Positions 1-29,267 of a DNA stretch of 64,000 bases are shown here, one piece after another (the first letter of the stretch is position 1; each line of letters starts with the position of its first letter). Both the position numbers and the translations under genes were made by a program. Source of the stretch: Pseudomonas sp. GM74. Lineage in GTDB: Bacteria > Pseudomonadota > Gammaproteobacteria > Pseudomonadales > Pseudomonadaceae. The notes under the pieces are model-generated. The model did not search any database, was not told the DNA's origin, and saw only the letters and a program-made list of their open reading frames with translations. The DNA is taken from contig NZ_AKJG01000054.1 in NCBI RefSeq assembly GCF_000282455.1, forward strand, positions 62,001 to 126,000. Direction: 5' to 3'.

Positions 1-33
1 CGTGGGTTAACACCCGTCTCAAACTTCACTGGA

Positions 34-130
34 TCCCTGTGGGAGCGGGCTTGCCCGCGAAGGCGGAGTGTCAAGCGATAAGTATGTTGCTGACACTCCC
101 TCTTCGCGGGCAAGCCCGCTCCCACAGGGG
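34..130. repeat. REP doublet (two inverted arms)
   Basis: Two inverted copies of the Pseudomonas REP arm (CCTGTGGGAGCGGGCTTGCC...) face each other across a short spacer (arms about 34-59 and 104-130). It marks the left flank as intergenic. Apart from this repeat, the region 1-270 holds only the tandem duplication and the weak promoter listed separately. Confidence 0.9.
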
Positions 131-131
131 T

Positions 132-163
132 ATTTATCAACCTGTTTATTTATCAACCTGTTT
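132..163. repeat. 16-bp perfect tandem duplication
   Basis: ATTTATCAACCTGTTT occurs twice back to back (132-147 and 148-163), just upstream of the putative NRPS promoter. It may be a recent slippage duplication or a paired protein-binding site. No function can be assigned. Confidence 0.85.
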
Positions 164-191
164 TTCCGCGTTTTACCTTTCGCCTGATCCG

Positions 192-215
192 CTAATTTTT
201 CCCGCCTGCATTCGT
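192..215 (+). promoter_or_regulatory. Weak PvdS iron-starvation box candidate for the NRPS operon
   Basis: CTAATT at 192-197 is followed 15 nt later by CGT at 213-215. This resembles the TAAAT-N16-CGT boxes seen five times elsewhere in this window, but has one core mismatch and a spacer one base short. It lies 55 nt before the NRPS start. It is the best candidate for iron-regulated expression of the synthetase genes if they do not rely on a promoter left of the window. Confidence 0.4.
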
Positions 216-270
216 TTTATAGGCACGACGCGCCTTTGCGCCTGCTGCCTACTGATGCGGATGCCGATAG

Positions 271-9507
<9,237 letters not shown>

Positions 9508-9559
9508 TTCAGTCGGCGGTGCCCTTGAGCGCCGCCGTCAACATTTTCTGGAGGGGTTT

Positions 9560-10618
9560 ATGACCGTTTCAACGACCAGGTCCATGCCCAGGATGGGCCG
9601 TGGTGCCCGTAAAAGCCTGTCCACCGATCCGACGCGGCTGGTGAGTTTTGCGCCGATGTTCGAAGGCCTGAGCATGCCGCTGGTGTGCCGTCCGGCCGTG
9701 TCCGGCGTGAGCCTGGTGGAATGGGCGAGCCAGAATCGCGCGCTGATCGAAAGCAAGCTGCTGGAACACGCGGTGATCCTGTTCCGTGGCTTCCAGGTGG
9801 CCGACATCGGCGAGTTCAACCGCTGCGTCGATGCAATTTCCGGCGGCGCCCTGGAGTACCTGTTCCGCGCCTCGCCACGCACCCAGATCAGCGGCCAGTT
9901 CAAGATCTACAGCTCCACCGACTACCCGGCGCCGGAAAAAATCTTCCCGCACAACGAACACTCGTATTCGCCGGTGTTCCCGCGTCACCTGTATTTCTAC
10001 TGCGACACGCCGTCGACCACAGGCGGTGAAACGCCGTTCGGCGATACCCGCCGGATCCTCGCGCGGATCGACCCGGCGGTGCGCGAAGCATTTGCCCGTA
10101 AACGCATCATGTACGTGCGCAACTACGGCGACGGTATGGGCCTGCCATGGCAGACCGTGTTCCAGAGCGAGGATCGCGGCGAAGTCGAGGCCTACTGCGC
10201 CAAGATCGGTATCCAGGCCGAGTGGAAACCGGGCAACCGCCTGCGCACCCGGCAGAACGGCCCGGCCATCGTGCGCCACCCGCTGACCGGCGAGCGCATC
10301 TGGTTCAACCACGGCACCTTCTTCAACGCGCTGACCCTGCCGGACAGCATCCGCGACAACCTGCTGCGTGAATTCGGCCCGCAGGATTTGCCGCAGAACA
10401 CCTTCTTCGGCGACGGCTCGCCGATTCCCGACGATGTGATTCGCCACCTGCAAGGCATCTACCGCGAGGTGATGGTCGAGTTCGCCTGGGAGAAGGGCGA
10501 CGTGGTGCTGCTCGACAACATCCTCAGCGTGCATGCGCGCAACGAATTCACCGGCTACAGAAAAATCCTCACGGCCATGGCCATCGCGCAGAAAAGCGCC
10601 GACCTGGATCAGGAATAA
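9560..10618 (+). CDS. Fe(II)/2-oxoglutarate amino-acid beta-hydroxylase (TauD/SyrP family), probably histidyl
   Basis: A 352-aa non-heme iron dioxygenase that would hydroxylate the beta-carbon of a carrier-bound amino acid. The metal ligands are visible as HNE (within FPHNEHSY, about residue 133) and a distal histidine in ILSVHARNEF, followed by the co-substrate arginine in TGYRKIL. The start is set by a strong GGAGGGG ribosome-binding site at 9550-9556. It sits 52 nt after an NRPS ending in a condensation domain and 11 nt before an NRPS starting with a dead condensation-like domain and activating a histidine-like residue. That context fits the interface-domain-associated histidyl beta-hydroxylase class (IbetaH-His) described for siderophores. 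The alternative is aspartyl beta-hydroxylation, which is less likely because the neighbouring pocket does not look like Asp. Confidence 0.85.
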   Translation: MTVSTTRSMPRMGRGARKSLSTDPTRLVSFAPMFEGLSMPLVCRPAVSGVSLVEWASQNRALIESKLLEHAVILFRGFQVADIGEFNRCVDAISGGALEYLFRASPRTQISGQFKIYSSTDYPAPEKIFPHNEHSYSPVFPRHLYFYCDTPSTTGGETPFGDTRRILARIDPAVREAFARKRIMYVRNYGDGMGLPWQTVFQSEDRGEVEAYCAKIGIQAEWKPGNRLRTRQNGPAIVRHPLTGERIWFNHGTFFNALTLPDSIRDNLLREFGPQDLPQNTFFGDGSPIPDDVIRHLQGIYREVMVEFAWEKGDVVLLDNILSVHARNEFTGYRKILTAMAIAQKSADLDQE

Positions 10619-10629
10619 GGACACCCGAC

Positions 10630-13600
10630 ATGAACACCACCGCCCTCGAACCTTCGGTAGACGTATTCCAGACTTCGGCCCAGCAGGCCTTTTATTTGCG
10701 TGCCCAGGAGCTGGGCGCACGGCCGCTGTTCGCCACCCTGACGTTGCCGGTCGCCCGGCCAGTGGATGCCCAGGCGTTGCGCAGGGCACTGGAAACCCTC
10801 GGCCAGCGCCATGAAACCCTGCGCACGCTGTACCGCCGCCTGCCGGGCATGAAGTGGCCGGTGCAAAGCCTGTGCGATGGCTTGCCGCTCACACTGCTGG
10901 GCAGCCAGCCTTCGGTGGCCGAGGCCTTGAGCCGCAGCCGCGAAGTCTTGGCAGAAGATTCGAATCAGGCGCTGGTGGTGGCGCAGGTTGAAGACGGAGC
11001 AGGGCAGCCTTTCATCACCCTGCTGGCCCCGGCATGCAGCTTCGACGAGGCCTCGCTGCGGGTGCTGTCGGCTGAACTCGCCAGTCTGTTGCGCGGCGAA
11101 CCCCTGCTCGAAGACGAGGACGCGCTGCAATACCTGGACTACAGCGCATGGCAGGAAGAACTGCGCGAGGAAGACATCGGCCACCAGGGCGCCGCGTTCT
11201 GGCGCAACCTGCAACAGCAGTTCGCCGTGGCCCATCGCTTGGCGTTCGAAAAAACCGTCGATGTCACGCTGGTTCGTCGTCAGGCAACGTTGATTGACGC
11301 CCAGTGGCTGGCTGGCGTGCAACGGGTCGCTGCCGGAGCTGGCGTTGAGGCAGAGCAATTGGCGCTCTTGCTGTGGACCGCATTCGTTGCGCGCATCGGC
11401 CATCAGGAAAAGCTGCTGATGGGCTGGCAGGTGGAGGGTCGCAACGAGCAAACCATCGCCACCCTCGGACGCTTCGCCCGGCGTTTGCCGGTGGCCTTCG
11501 AGCACCGCAGCCAGCAGACCCTGGCGCAAGCGCTGGTGGCGTTTGCCGCCAGCGTCGAACAGTCGCTGTCGTGGCTCGATTGTCTCAATGAATTCGAACT
11601 GAGCGCCGAAGGCACCGCGCCGCTGCGTTACGGCTTCGTCTATCAGGCCGCCATTGAAGGCGCTATCGAGGTGGACGACGCTAACCCCGAAGTCCTGCGC
11701 CTGCGGGTGCAGGGCGATCAGTTGCAGTTGTCGTGTCTTGACGGTGCGCTGCCCGAATCAATGCTGGCCGAATGGCTGGAGCAGTTTGTCGAGTTCAGCC
11801 ACCAATTGCTGGGGGCGCCCGAATTGACCCTGGCCCAGGCTGATCTGCTGAGTGCTGCGCAACGGACTCGCCTTATCGAAGGCTTCAACCCGAACGCCAC
11901 CGAACAGGCATTGCCGTGTCGCTTCCTGCAAGAACTGTTCAGCGAACAGGCGCGCCTGCATCCGCAGCGCATTGCGGTGAACGTCAACGGTGAGCGCCTG
12001 AGGTACGACGAACTCGATGCGCGTTCCAACCAAGTGGCCAATACCCTGCGCGCCCAAGGTGTCAAACCGGATCAGATCGTTGCGGTCTACGGCCAACGCT
12101 CGCTGGAAATGGTCATCGCCCTGTTGGGCACGCTCAAGGCCGGCGCTGCGTACTTGCCGCTGGACCCGAACTACCCGATCGAGCGGCTGGCGTTCATGCT
12201 CGCCGATACCGGCGCGCGCCATGTGCTGGCCTGCCAAGAGCTGCCGGATGCATTACGCAGTGAGCGGACCATTTCCCTGATGCCGGGGGCCGAAGTCTGG
12301 TCCGCCGCGCCAATCCGGCCTGAGCCACAGGGCGACAGCGCCAACCTGGCCTACGTCATCTACACCTCCGGTTCCACCGGCAAGCCCAAGGGCGTGATGA
12401 TCAGCCATGCCAACGCCGTGGCCTCGACCCTGGCGCGCAACGCGTTCTATCGCCAGTCGCTGCGGGCATTCCTGATGCTCTCGTCGTTCTCCTTCGATAG
12501 CTCGGTGGCCGGGGTTTTCTGGGCGCTGGGGCAGGGCGCGACCCTGTGCCTGCCGGACGAAGACAGCTACAAGGATCCGGCCCGACTGGCCGAGTTGATC
12601 CAGCGCGAAGAGGTTTCCCACTATCTGACCTTGCCGTCCTACCATGCACAGATTCTTGAACACCTCGATCGCCAGGCGCTGGCCTGTGTGATCGTCGCTG
12701 GCGAAGCCTGCGGCAACGCACTGGTGCAGCGACATCGCGAGGCGTTGCCGGGGGTGGCGCTGGTCAACGAATACGGCCCGACCGAAGGCACCGTCTGGTG
12801 TTCGGCCTGGGAACTGCCGCTTGACCAGGACGATGACAGCGTGCCGATCGGCCAGCCGATTGCCGGCATGCGCCTCCACGTGCTCGGCCCGGACCTGCAA
12901 CCGGTGGCCGTGGGCGTCGAAGGCGAGTTGTATGTCGGCGGTGCCGGCATTGCCCGAGGTTATCTGCAACGGGCCACGCTGACCGCCGAGCGTTTCGTCC
13001 CCGACCTGTTCGCGAAGGCGGCGGGCCAGCGCCTGTACCGCACCGGCGACCTGGCGCGCTATCGCGCCGATGGCGTGCTGGAGTATCTGGGCCGGGTCGA
13101 TCACCAGGTGAAAATCCGCGGCTTTCGCATTGAGTTGGGGGAAATCGAGTCGGCCATGCGCAACGCGCCGGGCATCGAAGACGCCGCCGTCATCGCCCGG
13201 GAAACCCCGACCGGCCCGCAACTGCTGGGCTTCGTGGTGTCCCCGGCCGACACCGCCGACATCCGCCTCAACGAATTGCGCAGCCATCTGGCCGAAGCGC
13301 TGCCCGAGCACCTGCAACCCGCGCGCTTGCAGGTGCTGGAGCGTTTCCCGCTGATGCCCAACGGCAAACTCAATCGCCAGGCCTTGCTTGATCTCGACGT
13401 GCGCCGCAGCGTTTTTGTCGCGCCGCGCAACGAACTGGAAAAAACCCTGGCGGCGATCTGGGCCGAAGCGCTGCACGTCGAACGCGTCGGCGTGCATGAC
13501 AACTTCTTCGAACTCGGCGGGCACTCGCTGCTGGCCACGCGCATTCGTGCGCGGATTCAGGAAGAACTGAACCTGGCGATCCCGCTCAAGCTGTTTTTCG

Positions 13601-13724
13601 ACGGTGACACCCTGGAACGACTGGCGGCGCAGATCGAGCAGTTCCGTCAGCACAGTAAACATAAAGAAAACGATGTAGACGCCCTTGAAGCGTTGTTCGA
13701 CGAAGTGGATGAGGAACACGCGCG

Positions 13725-13728
<4 letters not shown>
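10630..13728 (+). CDS. Pyoverdine NRPS, interface domain-A(His?)-T
   Basis: A 1032-aa single-module synthetase. Residues 1-430 have the condensation-domain fold signature (QQAFYLR...; LETLGQRHETLRT) but the catalytic HHxxxDG is replaced by PACSFDEAS near residue 138, so it cannot catalyse condensation. It fits the 'interface' domains thought to dock a beta-hydroxylase on a carrier-bound residue. Adenylation spans about 440-940 (YTSGSTGKPKG near 575). The pocket read by eye, about DSALIAEVWK, resembles the histidine code DSELTAEVCK. The carrier has GGHSL near 961. The missing C activity would come from the terminal C domain of the first NRPS. The start has AGGA upstream, and the stop overlaps the next NRPS start (ATGA), indicating coupled translation. 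Confidence 0.9.
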
Positions 13729-25526
<11,798 letters not shown>

Positions 25527-25543
25527 GGCTTGCCCGCGACAAA

Positions 25544-25598
25544 AACAGGCTCGCCCTAATGAACGGCCCTCACGGTTCGTTTATTGGGCAAGCCTGTT
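25544..25598 (+). terminator. Imperfect hairpin followed by T-rich run between the NRPS and hydrolase genes
   Basis: AACAGGCTCGCCC (from 25544) pairs with GGGCAAGCCTGTT (to 25598); the stem continues imperfectly and is followed by TTATTTTT. It lies just before the Shine-Dalgarno of the next gene, so it could partly terminate the long NRPS transcript or attenuate the hydrolase. A lone REP-arm remnant (GGGCTTGCCCGCGA) precedes it. Confidence 0.5.
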
Positions 25599-25619
25599 TA
25601 TTTTTGGAGACTACCGCCC

Positions 25620-26585
25620 ATGGCACTGCACCCGGACATCGAAGGTTTTCTGGAGTTGGCCGAGTTCGGCCGCCTCGGCGGCAAAAGCCAACCCATGCAT
25701 GAGCTGACTCCTGGCGAAGCGCGGCAGCAATTCGAACAGACGTCGCAGTTGCTCGATGCCGCTCCGACGGGCGCGTTGACGGTGACGGCGGTGAGCATTG
25801 CGGCGCGGGACGGGCATTTGCTCAACGCGCGGCTGTACGCCAAGCCGCAACCGGACGGCGAACCGCGCCCGGTGTTGTTGTACTTCCATGGCGGCGGCTA
25901 CGTGGTGGGCAGCCTCGATTCCCACGACACCCTGTGCCGGCGTCTGGCGCTGGCAGGGGAGTTTGCCGTGTTGTCGGCGGATTATCGCCTGGCGCCGGAA
26001 CACCGTTTTCCCACCGCTTACCACGATGCCGAAGACATCACCCGTTGGCTGGCCATCACCGGAGCCAAGGCGTTGGACCTGGACGCGAGGCGCATTGCGC
26101 TCGCGGGGGACAGCGTCGGCGGCAGTCTGGTGGCATCGCTGTGCATCGCCATTGCCCAGGACCCATTGGGCTGGCCGCTGGTGCCGCGCCTGCAAGTGTT
26201 GCTGTACCCGGTGATCGACGCGGTAAAAAAACGCCCGTCCCTGGAGCGATTCGCCGAAGGCTATCTGCTGGAAGCCACCACGCTGCAATGGTTCTACCAG
26301 CAATACCAACGCAGCGAAGCGGACCGTGCCGACTGGCGTTTTTCGCCGCTGTACGCCGAGTGCGTGCAACGGCTGACGCCGACAGTGCTGTGGCTGGCCG
26401 AGTACGATCCGTTGCTCGATGAAGGCCTGGCCTGGGCCGAGAAACTGCGCGCAGCGGGGCATCCCGTGGTGCTGGAGGTGAAGGCCGGCATGACCCACGA
26501 CTTTGCGCGTATGGGCGAAATGGTCCAGGAAGTGCCTGGGATGCTGGTGCAACTGGCGACGCAGATTGGCGAGAGTTTGGCCTGA
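25620..26585 (+). CDS. Alpha/beta hydrolase, hormone-sensitive-lipase family
   Basis: A predicted 321-aa esterase. The oxyanion-hole motif HGGG is in YFHGGGYVVG, the nucleophile serine in GDSVGG, the acid in EYDPLLDEG and the catalytic histidine in MTHDFARM, in the usual HSL order. No signal peptide is seen, so it should be cytoplasmic. The ATG at 25620 is preceded by GGAGA at 25606-25610. It follows the last NRPS by 93 nt in the same direction, so it may be a siderophore accessory enzyme such as a hydrolase or editing function. That role is inferred from position only; it could be an unrelated esterase. Confidence 0.85.
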   Translation: MALHPDIEGFLELAEFGRLGGKSQPMHELTPGEARQQFEQTSQLLDAAPTGALTVTAVSIAARDGHLLNARLYAKPQPDGEPRPVLLYFHGGGYVVGSLDSHDTLCRRLALAGEFAVLSADYRLAPEHRFPTAYHDAEDITRWLAITGAKALDLDARRIALAGDSVGGSLVASLCIAIAQDPLGWPLVPRLQVLLYPVIDAVKKRPSLERFAEGYLLEATTLQWFYQQYQRSEADRADWRFSPLYAECVQRLTPTVLWLAEYDPLLDEGLAWAEKLRAAGHPVVLEVKAGMTHDFARMGEMVQEVPGMLVQLATQIGESLA

Positions 26586-26629
26586 TTTGTTGTGAGGGGA
26601 TTAACGGATGCCGATCAGTTAAATGCAAT

Positions 26630-26663
26630 CCCTGTGGGAGCGAGCTTGCTCGCTCCCACAGGG
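26630..26663. repeat. Fully palindromic REP unit
   Basis: CCCTGTGGGAGCGAGCTTG and its complement form a perfect 34-bp palindrome between the hydrolase and the convergent DUF6124 gene. It could act as a bidirectional transcript barrier. The rest of 26586-26705 shows nothing. Confidence 0.85.
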
Positions 26664-26705
26664 GACTTTGTACTCTCAAGATTTTCATCAACTGTCAGCT
26701 AGTGG

Positions 26706-27056
26706 CTACCCAGGCGGATCAAGCTGATCCAGTGCCCGATTCACCGCCAGTTCCCCCAACATGATCACCTGCGCAATGCCCAACAGCGCATGGCGGCTCG
26801 TCCCCTGCAAATGATCCACCAGATCGTTGGCCATGACATTGGCCGACGCCAGCGACTCACAGGCGTGCACCAGCAGGGTTTCGGTACTGAGTTCGGGATT
26901 GACGATGAACATCGTGCTGGGTGTGCGCGGGGTGGCCATGATGCTGGGGCCTGGATCGAAGGCGCACTCGGCAGTTTCGTGGAATTGTCTTGATTCGGGG
27001 CTTTCGTGTGGGGATGCAGGGTCGGAGTCGGGCGGATTCGGAGTTACATTGAACAT
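26706..27056 (-). CDS. DUF6124 family protein (Pseudomonas-specific, unknown function)
   Basis: A 116-aa soluble protein with the family pattern: an N-terminal MFNVTPNPP, a low-complexity Pro/Glu/Ser stretch to about residue 30, then RTPSTMF, HACESLASA and a helical C-terminus with QVIMLGELAVNRALDQLDP. I recognise the family, which is common and often multicopy in Pseudomonas, but know no function. An AGGA lies about 10 nt before the start. A complex structured leader directly precedes the gene, which makes its regulation more interesting than its sequence. Confidence 0.85.
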   Translation of the reverse strand: MFNVTPNPPDSDPASPHESPESRQFHETAECAFDPGPSIMATPRTPSTMFIVNPELSTETLLVHACESLASANVMANDLVDHLQGTSRHALLGIAQVIMLGELAVNRALDQLDPPG

Positions 27057-27280
27057 AGATTTGGGTCCTGTTATTGAGCTACCACCGCCTCTCTACTAAT
27101 AAGAAGGGTGGTAGCTGTGCGCAGGTTAGTAGACCGGGGACCCAGGGAGCCGGCGCGCCCGAGGGCGCCCTGCACACAGCCACCATAAAGTGCAGGGATG
27201 GGTACCTGACTATTTGATGGGCTATACACCCTGGGTAACCACGGGCTACTAAACCCGATCACTGACAGTCAGTGACCCGA
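27057..27280 (-). ncRNA. Candidate structured, possibly switching, 5' leader RNA of the DUF6124 gene
   Basis: Read on the minus strand, 27114-27125 and 27169-27180 pair as a 12-bp stem with one U.G wobble. The same pair would be a C-A mismatch on the plus strand, which argues for minus-strand transcription. The strand AGCUACCACC (27116-27107) can instead form a perfect 10-bp hairpin with GGUGGUAGCU (27086-27077), just before the Shine-Dalgarno, so two folds compete. CUACUAA (27132-27126) is complementary to UUAGUAG in the loops of two other hairpins (about 27253-27247 and 27099-27093). Further hairpins are CGGG/CCCG (27242-27257), GCGCCC/GGGCGC (27155-27168) and an 8-bp repeat at 27259-27275. 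No known Rfam class was recognised. Confidence 0.5.
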
Positions 27281-27724
27281 ACCAAGTTACCGACCACCCC
27301 CAAGGCGCACAAGCCGGCGGATTCTGGCGTACCTGTAGGCAACGGCGCAAGGTGTTGTGGCTTTCACGAAGTAACCTGTAGGCCGCTTAAACAGGCGCTA
27401 TCGAGTGGTTTCTAACCTGCTGTCATGTCTTGTTAAAGAGCGTTGAAATCCTCGGAGTCGGCAGGAAGAGTCCTACAAAGGATTGCGGTTGGCCGTGGGA
27501 AGTACAGCCCTTGCGATCTGACGCCACGCAATGGTCGGGTAAGCGAGCCCTCATCGAGTCAATGCACAACAAGCAGGATGCTGGTTGAGTGACGGATCAA
27601 ATCGAAATATTGAGCGTGTTGCATGCTCGGCAGGAGTATCCCTGATCTTCAGGGTATTTCATCGCCGGTTGCCCCCCAAAAAAAGGATCATCACGTAATC
27701 CCGGGAAACACGGATAACGCAATA
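27281..27724. other. Gene-free stretch
   Basis: About 440 bp without a plausible coding sequence on either strand. A segment near 27430 (TTGTTAAAGAGCGTTGAAAT) resembles short sequences found around Pseudomonas rRNA operons, but no rRNA or tRNA is present. It may hold the promoter and distal leader of the DUF6124 transcript on the minus strand. Confidence 0.6.
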
Positions 27725-27843
27725 CCTGTAGGAGCTGGCTTGTCGGGTCGCCGCATCGCAGCGATGGTCGTTAACGATGACGCGTGAGAACTGGATAAAC
27801 GCGGCGCACTTTAGAACATCGCCAGCAAGCTGGCTCCTACAGG
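27725..27843. repeat. REP-like doublet, CCTGTAGGAGCTGGCTTG type
   Basis: CCTGTAGGAGCTGGCTTG at 27725 and its reverse complement ending at 27843 flank an 83-nt spacer. The arm sequence differs from the GGGAGCGGGCTTGCC class used elsewhere in the window. The remaining sequence to 28057 shows no gene. Confidence 0.8.
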
Positions 27844-28057
27844 AATAGACCGCAGGCCTGGGGTGCGGGCAACACCGGGGAACACCTTTCGCAGACCCCG
27901 GCGGCTATGTATTATCGACATCGGCCCGATGCTGCCCGCCGCTCGCTCCCGCTGGGAAAGGTGAAAGCATCTCCTCCTCATGCAAACCCTGTCGCCTCTC
28001 TTGACGGTCGAGGTTTGGCAATGCGAGCACCAAAGCATCTCGGCCACAGGAGCAGTC

Positions 28058-28594
28058 ATGTTTTCAATCGAGCAAGCCAAGCAAATGGCCAAGCAGTTGC
28101 GCGCCTCGCTGGAGGAACGCAATCAGGCGGTGACCCATTCCACCGCGCTGGAACTGGTCGCGCAACAACTGGGCTACAAGGACTGGAACACCGCGTCGGC
28201 GATGCTTTCCCAGGCAAGTACGCCGTCCACGCCTGCTGTGACTTTCGACAAACCCATTCCAATTCTGCGCAGTTTCGACGAAGCCAAGGCGCGCGAGTTC
28301 TATCTGGATTTCCTCGGGTTCAGCGTCGAGTTCGAGCATCGTTTCGAGGCTGATCTGCCGCTGTACCTGGGCATCAGTCGCGACGGCCTGCAACTGCACC
28401 TTTCCGAGCATCACGGTGATGCCAGCCCGGGCTCGACGGTGTTCGTGCCCATGCAAAACATCGAACTGCTCAGGGACGAATTGCAGGGCAAGCGCTACGG
28501 GTATGGACGCCCTGATATTGTCCAGCAGGGCTGGGGCAAAGAGCTGCAAGTCTACGACCCGTTCGGCAACCGGATTCGCTTCTGCCAATATTGA
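28058..28594 (+). CDS. Glyoxalase-superfamily (VOC) protein with N-terminal helical domain
   Basis: A 178-aa protein. Residues 1-55 (MFSIEQAKQMAKQL...LGYKDWNTASAML) match the small helical domain that precedes some bleomycin-resistance/glyoxalase-like proteins. Residues 70-178 form a single VOC unit (FYLDFLGFSVEFEHRF ... LQVYDPFGNRIRFCQY). The terminal DPFGNRIRF is the hallmark of the family. The ATG at 28058 has AGGAG upstream; an in-frame start 78 nt earlier lacks one. The substrate is unknown. It is followed by a thioesterase after 66 nt in the same direction. Confidence 0.85.
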   Translation: MFSIEQAKQMAKQLRASLEERNQAVTHSTALELVAQQLGYKDWNTASAMLSQASTPSTPAVTFDKPIPILRSFDEAKAREFYLDFLGFSVEFEHRFEADLPLYLGISRDGLQLHLSEHHGDASPGSTVFVPMQNIELLRDELQGKRYGYGRPDIVQQGWGKELQVYDPFGNRIRFCQY

Positions 28595-28660
28595 TCAGGC
28601 ACTGCGGGCCGGGGTGACCCGGTCCGCTTTCAACCACCCGGTATTAAGGATGGACACGGT

Positions 28661-29167
28661 ATGACCACGCAGGACATTTCGCTTCAAGACATCGCCGCGC
28701 CCGAAGGCGTTTGTTATGGCTGCGGCAGCCAGAACCCGCACGGGCTGCACATCAAGAGCTACTGGCATGAAGACGGGGTGCATGTCGTGGCGCAGCACAT
28801 GCCGGAGGACAAGTACTGCGGCTGGCCGGGTCTGGTTTACGGCGGTTTGATCGCGATGCTGGTCGATTGCCACTCCAACTGGGCAGCGATGGCTTATCAC
28901 TACCGGGCAGAGCAACGCGAGGTGGGCAGCTTGCCCCACATCACCTGCGTCACCGGTAACCTGGGCATCAAGTACATCAAGCCCACCCCGATGGGTGTCC
29001 CCCTGACACTGCGTGCCAGAGTCGAGGGCGAGGTCGGGCGCAAAAGCCGGGTCATTTGCGAGGTCTTCGCCGGGGATGTCCTGACCGCTGTCGGGGACTC
29101 CACGTTTGTCCGCGTCGATACCGAGCAGCTCAGGGTTGTCGCCCACGACCGTAAGGTCGAGCCCTGA
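28661..29167 (+). CDS. PaaI-type hotdog-fold thioesterase
   Basis: A 168-aa single-domain protein with the hotdog core (GLVYGGLIAMLVDCHSNWAA, then TGNLGIKYIKPTPMGVPLTLRA) typical of acyl-CoA thioesterases. The N-terminal CYGCGSQNPHGL is characteristic of a Pseudomonas subgroup. The family's HGG histidine is replaced by Tyr in VYGG. The gene converges on fpvA. The substrate is unknown and no link to pyoverdine is visible. Confidence 0.85.
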   Translation: MTTQDISLQDIAAPEGVCYGCGSQNPHGLHIKSYWHEDGVHVVAQHMPEDKYCGWPGLVYGGLIAMLVDCHSNWAAMAYHYRAEQREVGSLPHITCVTGNLGIKYIKPTPMGVPLTLRARVEGEVGRKSRVICEVFAGDVLTAVGDSTFVRVDTEQLRVVAHDRKVEP

Positions 29168-29216
29168 ACCCGGAGCAATAAACGCACATCACCTTTGCGG
29201 TTCGTCAGCGAATCAG

Positions 29217-29240
29217 CACCGGGCCGCAAACGGCCCGGTG
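29217..29240. terminator. Bidirectional hairpin between the thioesterase gene and fpvA
   Basis: CACCGGGCCG and CGGCCCGGTG form a perfect 10-bp stem with a CAAA loop, placed between two convergent genes. No clear T run follows on either side, so it is a terminator by position and stem strength only. Confidence 0.55.
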
Positions 29241-29267
29241 GGGTGTGGCTGTTGACGCTGCCGGTAA

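Noticed and set aside
9560..10618. Hydroxylase as taurine dioxygenase (TauD)
   Set aside because: It shares the fold, but the placement inside an NRPS operon and the SyrP-like HNEHSY context indicate amino-acid hydroxylation, not taurine use.
27420..27480. rRNA-operon-like short sequence (TTGTTAAAGAGCG...)
   Set aside because: Only a short spacer-like string; no 16S, 23S, 5S or tRNA sequence is adjacent.
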